A DNA stretch of 64,000 nucleotides from Ariolimax columbianus (Eukaryota > Mollusca > Gastropoda > Stylommatophora > Arionidae): positions 40,189,893-40,253,892 of the forward strand of contig JAVGWX010000013.1 of assembly GCA_036924085.1 (NCBI GenBank), written 5' to 3'. Under the pieces are notes generated by a model. The model saw only the letters and a list, made by a program, of their open reading frames with translations, ran no database searches and was not told the origin of the DNA. Positions 9,590-19,590 of this stretch are shown here, in pieces. Positions within the stretch are counted from its first letter, which is position 1; the number at the start of each line of letters is the position of its first letter. Position numbers and translations under genes: made by a program.

Positions 9590-10510
9590 GACACCCTCTG
9601 CACAGTAGTACCTCAGACATCAGGGGATCAAGAATCAGGGGAGGGTCGTCATGGATCGCACAGGCTGAGACAACAATCGGACACGTCACTCCAGCTGAGA
9701 CGATAGCCAAAGGGGAAGAACGGGTCCACACCGGTGATATAATAATAGAGTACCAGAGAGTCATCATAACCTTAGGAAAGAAATGCAAAGAACGGAGCAA
9801 CGAGAAAGCAGAGCAGGTGGTAAATTAGTTGATAACTGAGAACACCCAGGAGAGTGACGCTGTGATATATACCGACGGATCAGTTGTGCGCAGTGGGACA
9901 TCAGGCTGGGATATCTCGGCTAGAGTGAGAGGAGAGGTCGTTGCTGAGCGCAGTAGGGCATACATGTCAACAACCTCCAGTATGAGAATTGAGACGGAAG
10001 CAGTGACATCAGCAATGAAATGGATATCTGAGACTTCTATAACAAGGGCAGTCATCGTGACAGACGCGCAAGCCGTACTTCAGAAAGTACAGAAGGGATG
10101 GCTTAAGTACGAGGGGATAGCAGCTGTTGAGGCCTCAAACCTCCAGGAGTTGACCTGGATCTACTGTCCTGCTCATGCCAGGGTTCAGGGCAATGAAAGA
10201 GCTGACATATTGGCTTCACAAGCTCCCATCATGGGCACATTAGTGACGGATGGAAGTGACATTTTGAAATCAATCAATGACCGCCTGCTGAATGAGGACA
10301 CCGCAATAGATTAAGCAGCAATTCACAGACTGCAAAGTTTCGACATTAAACGAGGTTAGAGCGGAGTTAGGCGCATGAGAGGACGGCGCAGGAAAGTGTA
10401 CAACCAGCGAACTACAGGGACCATCAGCATCCATACCTTACGCCATGTAATGAGAGAAATTGAGCACCTATGGGTATGCCCGAAGTGCAGTGACGTCGAT
10501 TCTTAGAAAC
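9590..10510 (+). pseudogene. RNase H domain of an I-like LINE, decayed
   Basis: The 161-codon frame 9829-10314 is an RNase H domain that degrades RNA in RNA:DNA hybrids during retrotransposition. Acidic residues fall in AVIYTDGSVV, RIETEAVTSA, VIVTDAQAVL and GNERADILAS, matching the D-E-D-D pattern. Upstream (9600-9828, same element, other frame and stops) reads SWIAQAETTIGHVTPAETIA, then HTGDIIIEYQRVI. Downstream, after a TAA, comes TTGTISIHTLRHVM, then EHLWVCPKCSDVDS, a C-terminal Cys-containing end. It differs from the I-like family at 37-59 kb and represents a second, older RNase H-bearing LINE. Confidence 0.75.
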
Positions 10511-10584
10511 AGAAACATAAACTACTACTACCGCTACTAGTACCACTACTACATATCCTTCTACTACTGCTCCCCTTTCCTTTT

Positions 10585-10790
10585 ACTACTAACTTAACTT
10601 AATGTCTTTCTAATGGTTTAGAAGACTCTGTAGAGTATGTATACAACCAGTTTCTTTTACCTTTATTTGATCTAAAAATACATATACGCATCCAATGTTT
10701 TCTTGAATGCATTAATTGACCCTGTCTCCACTATTTCTTGTAGCATTACATTCCAAACATTCACTCTCTGACTAAAACATTTAATCAGCA
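10585..10790 (-). pseudogene. CR1-like LINE, 3' end relic
   Basis: The minus-strand 3' end aligns with the 3' ends at 33126 and 41957: a (TTAAG)n tail, GGTTGTATAC, then coding sequence matching the WNALPGEVVE-region. It is more diverged than the other two and cut off after about 200 bp. Confidence 0.7.
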
Positions 10791-11545
10791 ACATTAAATA
10801 GTCATCAACATTAAATGATCAGCAACATTAAATAATTAATAATATTTAATATTAACAACAACTAATCTCACCACTAGTAATGTCCCATTATTACAGTACA
10901 ACTACAATTACCGTTACGTGCAATTTATTTCTGCCTGAGAGCAACTCTGAAATCCTCTCTTAACACCACAGCCACATTTCACATTAGAGCCATCACATGG
11001 CTCGCCAACAGTGTAAGAATGACACTCTAACGAAGGACACTAATTTAATGAAGTCGCCCCGTCTCCGTAAACTATTTTTTCTTCTATTGGACGTTAAGAT
11101 CAAAGCTCTCAAATTTCCCCTCATGTTATATTTTCTCATTCATCGTGACATTGCAGGCGAATGGTCTGGAAAAGGGGAAAACAGAAATGATGGTAGGAAG
11201 CTGGGTTTTCAGGAACGGCCTTCTGGGATCAAGATTTTGTTACGTCATTGATTCCAAAATGGGAGACAATAGAGGAATAGGGGAATGTTTGTAATTGTTC
11301 TTTTATATTGTTGATTATTTACCATCAGTCTAAAAAAGATCGTATATTCCAGGGGCTAACAGATGCTGGGATTGACCTGGCAAGTCACCAGTAGATTTTC
11401 ACCTGCCAAAAAATATGAAACAAAGGAGATCGCACCTCCCCACGACGTCTAACGACATAAGTGGACTGAAGATCAATAGATTGATTATTTAATGTTGGTG
11501 ATTAATAAATGAGATTGATTGTTAAATTGTGATTGATAAATAATA
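10791..11545. other. no feature recognised
   Basis: The left 80 bp is a local ATTAA/CAACATTAAAT repeat. The rest has no recognisable content; the 84-codon plus frame at 10997-11251 has no known motif. Confidence 0.5.
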
Positions 11546-11547
11546 GA

Positions 11548-11810
11548 GGAGACGGTGTGGACTAGTGGTTAAGTGACACGGCTATTAACCCGAAGGTGCT
11601 GGGTTCGATCCACACACAGCACCGCCAGTTACCCCGGGGAAGCAAACCTTTAGAAAATGCAGGTTGAAGCAGACCCTTACATAAAATGCATGCCGAAGTC
11701 AGATGCACTGGGCCAACATGCGCAAAATAAAAACCGTAGTGCAACCCACACGGCCTTGGAGAATAGAGAAATAAGGCGAACGAAAAACGGAAAAAACCAC
11801 ACACACAAAT
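11548..11810 (+). repeat. tRNA-derived SINE, copy 2
   Basis: Head GACGGTGTGGACTAGTGGTT holds the A box, and GGTTCGATCC near 11603 is the B box. Then come CCCCGGGGAAGCAAACC, the core GCCGAAGTCAGATGCACTGG, AACCCACACGGCCTTGG, and ATAAGGCGAACG with an A-rich tail. The same layout recurs at 5094, 13236, 30187 and 48762. Confidence 0.85.
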
Positions 11811-11845
11811 TATAAATATGGATTTATTTGTATACAGTAGTGTGT

Positions 11846-11850
<5 letters not shown>

Positions 11851-11892
<42 letters not shown>
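11851..11892. repeat. (CT)n microsatellite
   Basis: About 20 CT units. Overlapping frames on both strands are artefacts. Confidence 0.95.
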
Positions 11893-13235
11893 ACTCGTTT
11901 ACTCTTTCTCATTTGTAATTTGTTGGACATACATTTCAGTCTACTGTGGTCTGTCCGCAGTCTAAATAGTGTTACACGATCTCTTCTTGGCGTTGTGAGG
12001 TATGTTTCTGTTATAATAAACTCTATTCTCTATTCCGACGCTATTTTTATCATTGTTTTCATATATATCTCACATAACCCTGTTTGTGTTTTACTTTAAC
12101 TTTTCGTTGATCCACGCTACGTGTTTATGTCAAATGTTAGTTGACGCAAGACTCCCTACACTGTGACTTAAGAGTTCCTCCAGCAGACACAACAATTACT
12201 AAGCAGGAAATCAGGGTTTTGTAAGCAGACATGAGTCCCAGGGTCTGTCAAATAGCTGTCTAGCATTCGTGCTTCGTTCAAGTTAGGCGCATTCTGTGTC
12301 TATGATCTCCAGCCTGTGATTGTGGCAGTACTGTACTCTCGCGCCTTCGCGCGTGTTACTAAATATACAGAGGGGCTTCCCGACTGACAGCAAAGGGAAT
12401 ATCCACAAAAGACTGAGACGGGAGGCAGGGGATGGAGGGGTATGTAGAAATTCGAGGGGGGTGGGGGGGGAGAGAAAGAAACGTTCCTCAGAGTTATCCG
12501 TGTTACTTTCACACGCTGTTGGCAGCTGATGACTGTAGTGGTACATTCCATTTCCGATTAAGGGAAGGTGAGATCGTTGTAATTTTATGTTAAATAAATT
12601 AGTAAAAACGTAGATAAAGATAGATGTGTAGAAAAGATGGTTATATTCAGTTTTTTGTTCAGAAAAGATCCAAAACATTTTCTTTATTGAGTCGACGCCA
12701 CATGAACTCGCGCATGTACGAATCAAGCATATGCCTGCGAGTGCCATTTTTGAGCTTGTTTCTCTCCTTTGCCGTTTTCCAAGAACGTTCGATGCTTTGA
12801 GTCATTTACTGTTTGATTATTAAATCATGGTTTATTGACAATCTCGTTATAGACACGATGTTTAACATCCTACAGTTAAAAAGTGGACAATTATATGACG
12901 TCACTGCCCTCCAAATTCGGTGATACAAATATATATCCAGTGCTAAAAACAAATATTATTCATTTGGGGTGAATTAAGACGCGAGTACCGTGGTATTTAT
13001 GAAGAAAACGAATCCTCAATTCTCACACCACATGGCAACATTCACTTGGACATGAATATTCCAAGAGTAATACACCATGTTATCTTTGAAAGCTGTGGTG
13101 TCCGGCTAAACTCAAATATATGTCTTTGGGATTTTGTTGCTCTGACTAGGTCTTCAAAATCTTTCAAAAAATAAAAATCTCTTTTACAAAGAGAATATTG
13201 AGTTACTCGTAATTCACATAATTAACTTTAGTTAT
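11893..13235. other. no feature recognised
   Basis: About 1.3 kb without a recognisable gene or repeat. A G-run lies at 12460-12470. The minus frame 12283-12747 (154 codons) has no motif. Confidence 0.5.
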
Positions 13236-13242
13236 CTGTCTA

Positions 13243-13294
<52 letters not shown>

Positions 13295-13540
13295 GTTCGC
13301 CTTATTTCTCTTATCCCCAAGGCGGTGTGCGTTGCACTATGGTTTTTATTTTGCGCCTGTCGACCCAGTGCATCCGACTTCAGCATGCATTTTATGTAAG
13401 GGTCTGCTTCCTCCTGCATTTTCAAAGGGTTTGCTTCCCCGGGGTAACGGCCGGTGCTGTGATGCGGATCGAACCCAGCACCTTCCGGTTGTGAGCCGCG
13501 CAACTTAACCACGAGGCCACGCCGTCTCCTGTCTACAGAT
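13236..13540 (-). repeat. tRNA-derived SINE, copy 3, with long poly(A)
   Basis: Complete minus-strand copy. CTGTCTACAGAT at 13236-13247 and 13529-13540 is a perfect 12-bp target-site duplication. The poly(A) tail reads as about 45 T at 13248-13292. The B box (GGTTCGATCC on the minus strand) is at 13466-13475. The long pure A-tail and perfect duplication suggest a recent insertion. Confidence 0.92.
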
Positions 13541-13639
13541 GATCTTTAGTATCGAACTAAACAATGATGTAAGTAAAGATTGGTGATTACACAATTCAAT
13601 CAATCAATGCCCACTGCCATTTACAACCCTCCTCAAGCA

Positions 13640-14140
13640 TGAACGATTTTGAGATGTCCTCTCTGCCTGGGCCACTCAACTTAAGTGTAAATGATATTGC
13701 CTTTCAAATTTGGTTCAGTTATTTGGGCAGTATTTTTACAGTAGACAGCACGATCGGCAGATACACTGAGACTAGGTGTCAGAAAGTTTCTGCTGTGACT
13801 TATCAGCTGTCATCACTGCTTAGGCATTCGAGCATTAGTTTGGCAACAAAGCAACAGCTGATAAACAGTATGTGTATGCCAACTCTGTGCTACCAGTGCC
13901 AAACATGACCCCTGTCCAGGTCTCGTGAGAGCAGAATTTAGACGTGTGAAATGAAGTGTTTAAGGTCATCGGTGTTGCCATGCTAGACAGAATGCGGAAT
14001 GTCGACATTCGAAGCATGGTAGACACTATGTTTTGTGCCGAATACATTTCCAGGCAGAAAATAAGTTGGTTTCGTCATCTCATGAGTATGCACCCTCATC
14101 AACTTCCACTAATGACTTATAACGCTGGTAGATCTGCCTA
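13640..14140 (+). pseudogene. LINE C-terminal relic
   Basis: Starts FSYLGSIFTVDSTIGRYTET, then CQKVSAVTYQLSSLLRH, ATKQQLINSMCMPTLCYQCQ and, after stops and frameshifts, CEMKCLR. This is the post-palm region of a LINE and is related to 6978-7520 and 40120-40262. The RT palm is missing and it has several stops. Confidence 0.7.
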
Positions 14141-14259
14141 CAGGGCAAGCGGGAGGGGGGAGGGGGGGGGAGGCTGCCGGGAGGCAGATGGATATATGCC
14201 ATTAGAGTGATTTTGCAGGGACACCGGGTCACATTGACGGACGCAGCGCACTTGGTGCA

Positions 14260-14650
14260 GGATAGACAACGTAAGCTCCCCACGATGCTCAACGGCACAA
14301 GTGGAAAGAAACTAACTAACTCTCTGCTTCTCTCCAATTGATGTCCAGGGACCGGTTTGTTTTCAATCCCTACTCCGTGTGTGTTTTTTGGTCTACGTCT
14401 CTTCCTCTTCTTCTGTGGATTCATTAAATGCCAGGGCCTGTCTGACCACGTTGAAGGTGATTTCCGTAGCGTGTGTCCTATTATCCTCCTTTCCTAGATT
14501 CCATCTATTGCTCTACAGGTGGTTGTTATCTTCCTTCCCTTCAGGTATTCTTTCCTTACCGTGTCTTGCCAGTCTACACTCATTGTCCTCTGTGGACATC
14601 TATTGACGAATGACTAGATGTTAATAAGGTTGCCTTTGTTGTTCTCCCAG
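14260..14650 (-). pseudogene. LINE C-terminal tail relic
   Basis: A minus-strand frame carries NPQKKRKRRRPKNTHGVGIE, resembling the LINE tail pattern NPQGKRKRGRPK-TWRR. Related text occurs on the minus strand at 36800-37340 (LARQALT-NPQRK). Frameshifts separate the blocks. The element faces the plus-strand relic starting at 14645. Confidence 0.5.
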
Positions 14651-15150
14651 TTTGTGCTACGTACATCTTGGGTCGATTGTCAGTGATGAAGGATCCAAAT
14701 GTGAGGTGTTGGCTAGAATAGCACGGACAATAACGGCGCTTGCACGGCTTAACAAAATCTGGGAAGATAAACGGTTAGCACTATGTACGAAAATCAGATT
14801 AATGCGTACACTGGTCCTGTCAATATTCCTCTATGCTTGTGAGACATTGACAGTTACAGCTGACCTTCAACGAAGAATTCAAGCTTTGGAGATGATATGT
14901 TTCCAAAGACTTTTAAACGTCATGTACAAAGACCGAGTTACAAATGAGGAAATACGAGATAGAATTACAACAGCAATAGGGCCTTTTGAAGACCTCTTGG
15001 CAAGTGTCAAAACAAGGAAACTCGCTTAGACCAATCTCCGACCAGAAGAGGCACAGGCAGCAGCATCTGACAGAGAAGGGTGGCGTGGCTTTGTGAGGAT
15101 GTCTTCAAGTATGCCCCAACGACTTCACCGGTTACGGGATGACCTGACCT
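14645..15150 (+). pseudogene. RTE-like LINE A, C-terminal relic, copy 1
   Basis: The frame 14652-15029 reads YVHLGSIVSDEGSKCEVLAR, LNKIWEDKRLALCTKIRLMR, LSIFLYACETLTVTADLQRR, QALEMICFQRLLNV and AIGPFEDLLASVK. It matches 22300-22890 block for block. After a TAG it continues ASDREGWRGFVRMSSSMPQR, having lost the WCGHVERS--GRPRKRWVD segment kept in the other copy. The 3' end is a short 5-bp tandem (GACCT)n. RT palm absent: 5'-truncated and dead. Confidence 0.8.
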
Positions 15151-15925
15151 GATCTGACCTGACAGGAGTACTGACTACATTGGAATGAAACAATCATACA
15201 GTGACTATATTCTCTAGTTCTCATGTACCTTGTCTAATCTCAGCTGTTACACCAGGTACTGAACAACATATATACAAATATATTAGGGAGCGTGGGGTGG
15301 GCGAGGGGGGGGGGAGGACAGACGGTTTACATAGACAGCCCACACTCCATTCATTGGCACTTTCATCTTGTCAGACGATTGTAATTGTGCTTTTAGCACA
15401 AAGCCCGGGCAGAAGTATAGAGACCATGTGTTGCCCATGCAGTATGGTCCCTCTCTCGGTCTGCCTTATATCCTTCAAGGGAAAGGTGGTACCAATACAT
15501 TAGGAACAAGGCAAGCTGCAGAGGCTGTTGGGTAAGAAGAGCAGTACTCTATCCGTTCGCCTGTCGAGGCTTCACCCCTAGACCAGCCGCCAACCAAGGC
15601 TAAGGGCCTGGTCTGCCCTGCCCCAACACTCAGCTGAGGCTGCCTTTCCTCGCTCTAGGATTAGGCAACCCACACTAGTAGTGTGGCACACGTGTATGTA
15701 TATATCAATAGACCCACATACAGGCAAAACAAAAACATTGATTGTCGGTTGGGCCAATATTGTTTTATAGATGTAAAGCGTGGACAATAAATAAGAAAAC
15801 AGTAACCCACTTGCAAAAAGAGTCACACAAATGAGAAGTCGATCAGGAAAGCGTCGTGCCTTCTGCTCTTTCGGGCGGCAAACTTTCTCTGAGCCTCGAT
15901 GATTAGTCACGCTCTGCGATCTGAG
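15151..15925. other. no feature recognised
   Basis: Includes a G-run at 15306-15316. The minus frame 15578-15928 has no recognisable motif. Confidence 0.5.
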
Positions 15926-15929
15926 CACC

Positions 15930-16420
15930 TTCTGTGATGCACGGATGCCAGATAGAGCTGTTCAGTGCAAGCATCTAATAGAAAATGACATAAATATTGA
16001 AGTTTTTCAGAAACACTATCAAGGAGTTTCTGTAGCGTTTCTTCAGTCCCACTGATGAGGGTCTGCCTGTTCTGGGCTCTCCGTATAGTAGCTGCTTGGG
16101 GAGGCGCACATAGGCATGCGAATAATATATCCTGTCCATCTGATCTGGGTTTTATGTAGAAGTGTATCTGTGCTCAACATGGTAGAGTACTTAAGCATTT
16201 AAGAGTAGATACTTTATCCTGCAACGCAATTATGAAATGCCTACATAAACAACTCAAGTGAAAACGATATTGCTGTCCTGCGTGTTTGCTATACGCTGTC
16301 CATGCTTCACATGCATACAGTAGAGTGGTCAACCCGGCATCACAATACACCTTTACCATGGTATCGGCAGTTGCCTTGTCGGTTCTAGACGTTTGCACGC
16401 AGCCTCCCAAACGATATTCG
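15930..16420 (-). pseudogene. LINE C-terminal relic
   Basis: Minus strand: TLLYACEAWTAYSKHAGQQY, FHLSCLCRHFIIALQDKV, then after a frameshift LLHKTQIRWTGYIIRMP and an RRAQNRQTLISGTEETLQKL block. This resembles the LINE pattern LYACETWTVY-RH, FH-SCLRK, LRWAGHV-RMPD. No RT palm; dead. Confidence 0.6.
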
Positions 16421-16789
16421 TCTCTATGTTGAGAAAAATGCCTAGACAGGGGAAGCTATTGACTATCAGCAGAGTGATCAACCCTACATCACAATATGGA
16501 AATGTTGGTTCTGTGCTGTAATGTTTCGCTCGCTGTGAGGCTTACCAGGAGTAGGCTGGCTGAAAGAGTACATCAGTTTCCCTAGCTTAGATTGTGAGAC
16601 CAAAGCAACCGCATGCTGCCTAAATATCTGTCACTGTGGACTGCATATTCTGTTTTCAGCAGGAGTTAAGGGTTTTAATGAATGATATGCATATTACGGA
16701 CTGTTATGAAATAATAATAATAATAATAATAATAAGGATGTTATAAAACTAGGTAGCAATATCACATGTGACGGCTGCAGTGTGGCTCA

Positions 16790-17300
16790 GACATGTCAAG
16801 ACAGACCTGGCGCTCCGCCCCTGCAACGAACGATGTATGCTGTGTGGGGAGAAACATAAGGGTTTCCTTCCGATCCAAACTACGCATCTACCAGACATGT
16901 GTGCTCCCCGCACGACTCTGATACATGGACACTGTTTGAACTATCAAGACTTAAGACCCATATGCGCAACCAGCGATGTATTCTCGGAATTCCATGTTTC
17001 GACCTTGTTTGAAATGCTGAGGTCAGCGCCCAGACAAATCTCTCCCTCGTCTTAGAAAATCTGTTTCGACTCCGCCTTTTCATCTTCGGACGTGTTATCT
17101 GACAGAATAAAGACGTCGCGACTCACCAGCTCCTTATCAAATCATTCCTCTGCGCCAAGTATCACCCACCAGCCGACTGCCGGAGTCGCTCCCGGATCTC
17201 GTGGTTCCGACAGTTGGCAGACTGCCCTTGCTTCTCTAGCTAAGGCCTGGCAACAAGCTGCAGCACGTGATCATGGCAGATAGTGGTCGATCAACATAAC
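16790..17300 (+). pseudogene. LINE C-terminal relic, different family
   Basis: Disrupted blocks: YQTCVLPARL, TWTLFELSRLKTHMRNQRCI LGIP (several frames), SAQTNLSLV, RLRLFIFGRV, then SRSRISWFRQLADCP. The order fits a LINE tail of the type TWTLLK--LKRLE-FHMR-QR-ILGI. A related fragment lies at 53350-53550. An (AAT)n microsatellite lies just upstream at 16710-16735. Confidence 0.5.
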
Positions 17301-17369
17301 GGGCCACTGACGCATAAGCGACCTCTTATTATTTTTATTAAATAAAATGAGAACACGGCAAACAATGCA

Positions 17370-18020
17370 GTCATCATCATCATACAGTATGTCCTTGGCA
17401 GAACATCGCTCTCACTACAGACGATCCGTCAGACTTGATCTCTAGTCAGAACTCCCGCCTCTGTCGCTTGGCAGAACATCGCTCTCACTACAGACGATCC
17501 GTCAGACAATCTCTAGTCAGAACTCCCGCCTCTGTCGCTGTCATCTTCAGAACCTCCGTGATGTTTTGTGCCCATCATCTTCTCTGTCTGCCTCTGCCTC
17601 TTGGCAGAACATCGCTCTCACTACAGACGATCCGTCAGACCTGATCTCTAGTCAGAACTCCCGCCTCTGTCGCTGTCATCTTCAGAACCTCCGTGATGTT
17701 TTGTGCCCATCATCTTCTCGGTCTGCCTCTGCCTCTTGGCAGAACATCGCTCTCACTACAGACGATCCGTCAGACTTGATCTCTAGTCAGAACTCCCGCC
17801 TCTGTCGCTGTCATCTTCAGAACCTCCGTGATGTTTTGTGCCCATCATCTTCTCGGTCTGCCTCTGCCTCTTGGCAGAACATCGCTCTCACCACAGACGA
17901 TCCGTCAGACTTGATCTCTAGTCAGAACTCCCGCCTCTGTCGCTGTCATCTTCAGAACCTCCGTGATGTTTTGTGCCCATCATCTTCTCGGTCTGCTTCT
18001 GCCCCGCTTTCCAGGTATGG
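17370..18020 (-). repeat. 135-bp satellite derived from an RTE-like LINE 3' end
   Basis: Four nearly identical 135-bp units (TTGGCAGAAC starts at 17601, 17736 and 17871) plus shortened units on the left. The minus strand translates to RGRGRPRR-WAQNI-EVL, then MTATEAGVLTRD, which is the C-terminus of the RTE-like LINE at 28385, 39617 and 56385 (GRGRPRRRW, then AGVLARER). The array begins at a CATCATCATCAT tract plus GTCCTT, as the LINE 3' ends do. The plus-strand 166-codon frame is an artefact because 135 is divisible by 3. Confidence 0.85.
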
Positions 18021-18169
18021 TATACCCCAGTATCGTTTTCTCTATCTCCGCCAATGCCGATCCTGAGCCCGGATGAGAAAGGAGGAAGGTCGAGCGCGGG
18101 GCCAGCTACGTCAAAAAAGAATTGCTACAAAAACAACAACCAATACAGCCACCAGCCGTCCTTGAAGGG

Positions 18170-19220
18170 AAAGGTACCCTTAGCAGGGCCCATGACGCGA
18201 CTCAGCGAAACTCGAAAAGAAGCTGGACTACCGACTACCTTTCTTTCGACAAGGAAGCCTTCCAGACACGGCACCTGGAATGTTAGAACCATATGGTAGG
18301 AGGGGAAGTCAGCGCAGATTGCAAAAGAGAGGGAGTGATATGGCGTTAGTATCCTTGGGCTGAGTGAGAATAGATGGACTGAGTGAGAATAGATGGACTG
18401 AGTGAGAATAGATGGACTGAGTGAGAATAGATGGACTGAGTGAGAATAAATGGATTGAGTGAGAATAGATGGACTGAGTGAGAATAGATGGACTGAGTGA
18501 GAATAGATGGACTGAGTGAGAATAGATGGACTGAGTCAGAAAAGGAGCTATTGGCAACAGGGGAGACTGTGATATACTCAGGACACGAGGAAGAGAAAAA
18601 CGCACCACACACAGATGGAGTGGCCCTAATGCTCTCAGCGGAGGTCCATAGTGGGCTCCTAAAGTGGAGAATAGTCGGATCACGACTGTTGATGGTTACA
18701 TTTCTAACAAAGAATAAAAAGTTAAAATATATATAATTCACGGATATACCCCAACAAATGAACAGGAAGAAACAGTTAAATAAGTTTTCTGCAACAGATT
18801 ATAGCAACTAGTGGAGGAGATAGGGAGGAGGGACATTACCATACTAACGGGAAACTTCAACGCAAAAATAGGACATGACAACGTGGGACATGACGAGATT
18901 ATGGGCATAGAGGGACTAGGAGTCCTAAACGAAAACGGAGAGCAGTTTGCACATTTTTGTGCAGGAAACAAATTTGTCAAAGGAAGAAGTATGTTTGCAC
19001 ACAGAGCCATTCATAAAGCAACATGAATATCCCCAGACCAGAAAACCAAGAATCAGATTGACCACATCTGCGTAAACTCCAAATTTAGACGATCGTTATG
19101 AAATGACAAGATCTATAAGAGTGGGGGAGGGGGTGCGGGGGAGGGAGGGGGGCAGATGTGGCCTCAGACTACTTTTTAGTGATTGCGAAGGTACAGCTGA
19201 AGTTAAGGATAAACAGAACA
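18170..19220 (+). pseudogene. RTE-like LINE, AP-endonuclease domain, decayed
   Basis: First part of one long element (18170-21720). The APE-type endonuclease nicks target DNA to prime reverse transcription. Visible motifs: GTWNVRTIW (18270-18300), ILGLSENRWT (about 18350, then amplified in the 19-bp array), SEKELLATGETVIYSGHEEE, APHTDGVALMLSAEV, ITILTGNFNAKIGHDN (18835-18885), GLGVLNENGEQFAHFC, NQIDHICVNSKFRR and ADVASDYFLVIAKVQL. Compared with the usual GD-N and SDH motifs, the Asp is Asn (GNFN) and the His is Tyr (SDYF), so two catalytic positions are changed as well as the frameshifts and stops. RT follows at 19591. Confidence 0.8.
18358..18540. repeat. 19-bp minisatellite inside the LINE endonuclease
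   Basis: About 9-10 units of CTGAGTGAGAATAGATGGA. The unit encodes LSENRW, a conserved endonuclease motif of the host LINE. The LINE reads straight into the array on the left and out on the right (TESEKELL). With a 19-bp period each unit shifts frame, so the array destroys the protein. Confidence 0.92.
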
Positions 19221-19225
19221 ATGAA

Positions 19226-19590
19226 AGTCAGCAGGTCACGGTACAGGAGGCCACGGTACAGCAGGCCACGGCACAGAGGCCACGGTACAGCAGGCCACGG
19301 TACAACAGGCCACGGTATAGCGGGCCACGGTACAGCAGGCCACAGTACAGGAGGCCACGGTACAGCAGGCCACGGTACAGGAGGCCACGGTACGGTACAA
19401 CAGGTCACGGTACAGCAGGCCACGGTACAAGAGGCCACGGTACAGCAGGAAACGGTAAGGAGGCAACGGTACAGCAGGCCACGGTACTGGAGGCCACGGT
19501 ACAGCAGGCCAAGGTACAGCAGGTCACGGTACAGCAGGTCACGGTACAGCAGGTCACGGTACAGCAGGCCATGGTACTGCGTGCTATACC
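19226..19590. repeat. 15-bp minisatellite inside the same LINE
   Basis: About 24 units of CACGGTACAGCAGGC and variants, inserted between the LINE endonuclease end (VAKVQLKLRINRTMK) and its linker (MKNEFRITLRNKYQALEQ). The period is five codons, so open frames on both strands are artefacts. Confidence 0.92.

Noticed and set aside
13248..13292. T-run as a transcription terminator
   Set aside because: It is the complement of the poly(A) tail of a minus-strand SINE with matching target-site duplications.
17566..18066. 166-codon plus-strand frame with 45-residue repeats
   Set aside because: The 135-bp unit is a multiple of three and the real homology is on the minus strand (LINE C-terminus).
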